This document shows positions 57,171-58,428 of a stretch of 58,428 nucleotides of DNA, piece after piece. The DNA is from Clostridia bacterium (GTDB taxonomy: Bacteria; Bacillota; Clostridia; Christensenellales; Aristaeellaceae), in contig JAFQIB010000020.1 in assembly GCA_017397765.1 (NCBI GenBank), forward strand, positions 1-58,428, written 5' to 3'. Under the pieces are notes generated by a model. It made no database searches, was not told the DNA's origin, and saw nothing but the letters and a program-made list of their open reading frames with translations. The first letter of the stretch is position 1, and every line of letters begins with the position of its first letter. Position numbers and translations under genes: made by a program.

Positions 57171-58175
57171 ATGATCGTTATTCTCAAACATCAGGCAAAG
57201 CAGGAACAGATCGACAAGCTGAAAGTGTTTCTGACCAATCTGGGCCTTCGCATTGATGAATCCCGGGGCGATCATTCCACGATCCTGGGCCTGGTTGGCG
57301 ATACCACCCGGGTGGATGCGGATCTTATTGCATCGCTGGATGCGGTGGAGGCGGTTCGCCGGGTTCAGGAACCCTATAAGAAGGCCAACCGCAAGTTTCA
57401 TCCTGAGGATTCTGTGATCGACTGCTCCGGCGTTCCTGTGGGCGGCGGGTTGTTCCAGATCATTGCCGGCCCTTGCTCGGTGGAGACGGAGGAGCAGATC
57501 ATTACCGTAGCCAAAGCGGTCAAGGAGGCCGGCGCAACGCTGCTGCGCGGCGGCGCCTTCAAGCCGCGCACGTCCCCCTATGCCTTCCAGGGCCTCCATG
57601 GAGACGGGCTGCGCTTGCTCAAGCTGGCCAAGCAGGAGACAGGGCTGCCTATCGTGACGGAGATCATGGATGCGGCCCATCTGGATCTGTTTGAGGATGT
57701 GGATGTGATCCAGGTCGGTGCGCGCAACATGCAGAACTTTGAGCTGCTGAAGGTGCTGGGCCGGACGGACAAACCCATCCTGCTCAAGCGCGGACTGGCC
57801 AATACCATCCAGGAATGGCTGATGTCGGCAGAGTATATCATGGCCGGCGGCAATGACAAGGTGATCCTGTGCGAGCGCGGCATCCGTACCTATGAGACGG
57901 CGACCCGCAATACCCTGGATCTGTCCAGTGTGCCGGTGCTCAAGGAGAAAACGCATCTGCCGGTGCTGATCGATCCCAGCCATGCCACCGGCGTGGCGAA
58001 GCTGGTCAAGCCCATGGCCATGGCAGCGACTGCCTGCGGGGCTGACGGCCTGATGATCGAGGTGCACAATGATCCCAAGAACGCTCTGTGTGATGGCGCG
58101 CAGTCGCTGACACCGGAACAGTTTGCCGATGTGGTGCGCCGCGTGAAGATCATCCGGGATGTTGTGCAGGGATAA
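57171..58175 (+). CDS. aroF: 3-deoxy-7-phosphoheptulonate synthase (DAHP synthase)
   Basis: A 334-residue type I-beta DAHP synthase, the first enzyme of aromatic amino-acid synthesis (phosphoenolpyruvate plus erythrose-4-phosphate). Residues 1-65 are a ferredoxin-like regulatory domain ([20 protein letters not shown]) as in Thermotoga, which usually confers feedback inhibition by Tyr or Phe. The barrel contains [47 protein letters not shown] and [14 protein letters not shown] 57171 has GGAGGG upstream; an earlier in-frame ATG lies in the attenuator. It is transcribed alone in this window behind a Tyr-rich attenuator. Confidence 0.96.
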   Translation: MIVILKHQAKQEQIDKLKVFLTNLGLRIDESRGDHSTILGLVGDTTRVDADLIASLDAVEAVRRVQEPYKKANRKFHPEDSVIDCSGVPVGGGLFQIIAGPCSVETEEQIITVAKAVKEAGATLLRGGAFKPRTSPYAFQGLHGDGLRLLKLAKQETGLPIVTEIMDAAHLDLFEDVDVIQVGARNMQNFELLKVLGRTDKPILLKRGLANTIQEWLMSAEYIMAGGNDKVILCERGIRTYETATRNTLDLSSVPVLKEKTHLPVLIDPSHATGVAKLVKPMAMAATACGADGLMIEVHNDPKNALCDGAQSLTPEQFADVVRRVKIIRDVVQG

Positions 58176-58238
58176 TGACAAAACCGACCGAAGTACAACT
58201 GCGATTATTTACTGACAATCAAGTGCTCGAACAAGAAT

Positions 58239-58267
58239 GCGCCCTCCGGTGTAAGACCGGAGGGCGC
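58239..58267 (+). terminator. Hairpin after aroF
   Basis: Perfect 12-bp stem GCGCCCTCCGGT / ACCGGAGGGCGC; the T tract is missing because the repeat element begins at its last base. Confidence 0.65.
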
Positions 58268-58428
58268 TCAGACCATCAACAAACCCTGGGAGGTGTCGGA
58301 GGGCTCGCAAGCCCTCTGACTTTAGATCGGAAATCGGCGAGCCCCTTCGGGGCGGTTAAACGGGGCGAAGCCCCTGCGCGGCGATTTTCGTGCTTTTCCG
58401 TCAGGAAAAGCTTCCTTACACGAACGAA
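58267..58428. mobile_element. MITE-like repeat element, copy 2 (inverted, truncated by window end)
   Basis: Starts CTCAGACCATCAACAAACC, which matches the inverse of the right end of copy 1 (33885-33901 and inward), followed by the shared GGAGGGCTCGCAAGCCCTC hairpin, TAGATCGG.AATCGGCGA, GCGCGGCGATTTTCG and CTTCCTTACACGA blocks. Between shared blocks it differs: a GGGGCTTCGCCCC-type pair of hairpins (58342-58375) is inserted and a TTTTCC/GGAAAA hairpin (58393-58410) replaces the GATTTTGC/GCAAAATC hairpin. The element continues beyond the window. Confidence 0.75.

Overview
The window looks like a chromosomal segment of a GC-rich, spore-forming member of the Clostridia, probably an anaerobic gut commensal. 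Evidence: sporulation genes (sigH, spmA/spmB, ricT), the clostridial IspH-ribosomal protein S1 fusion, a T-box in front of thrS, formate-tetrahydrofolate ligase, a 55-residue 2[4Fe-4S] ferredoxin, ThyX instead of ThyA, and glycan genes (maltodextrin uptake, GH36 alpha-galactosidase). There is no outer-membrane gene. Genus cannot be told from the sequence alone.

Layout. 1-138: 5' end of an IS30-type insertion sequence, cut by the window edge. 201-9065 (minus): maltodextrin regulon, in transcription order lacI-malE-malF-malG and then malQ-glgP, with matching LacI-type operators at lacI and malQ. 9159-14226 (plus): two unknown membrane-associated proteins, a polysaccharide deacetylase, dapF, and a diguanylate cyclase with a sugar-receptor-like front half. 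14379-24982 (minus): an ECF sigma/anti-sigma pair, a marR plus two-subunit ABC exporter operon, and a vanW-sfsA-CHAP-pyrophosphatase operon. 25143-35127 (plus): fhs, an AT-rich leucine-rich-repeat surface protein that looks foreign, T-box-thrS, DUF2461, a phosphohexomutase, a 219-bp mobile-like repeat, mazG and an ASCH-GNAT fusion. 35206-37648 (minus): tmcAL, acyl-ACP thioesterase, an AbrB-like regulator. 37759-45788 (plus): spmAB, hutP-cmk-plsC, ispH-S1, purC and a second ECF sigma/anti-sigma pair. 45866-48924 (minus): alpha-galactosidase and a DUF1349 protein, divergent from an AraC regulator. 49893-58175 (plus): darA-holB-ricT, ferredoxin, three tandem tRNA-Lys genes, mrnC-thyX-rlmB-rae1-sigH, and aroF behind a leader-peptide attenuator. 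58267-end: a second, inverted and truncated copy of the repeat.

The most interesting signals are regulatory or repeat-like. (1) aroF is preceded by a 19-codon ORF with four Tyr codons whose stop codon overlaps one arm of an antiterminator that competes with a terminator: a classical attenuator, unusual in this lineage. (2) Two diverged copies of a small element share conserved blocks but carry different interchangeable hairpins, and each copy abuts a transcription-terminator hairpin. (3) ThrRS lacks the N-terminal TGS domain. (4) A LacI-type sugar-binding module without DNA-binding domain is fused to GGDEF. (5) An internal ribosome binding site sits at the IspH/S1 junction. Several perfect inverted repeats lie inside strong promoters (marR, abrB-like, thioesterase) and are good operator candidates.
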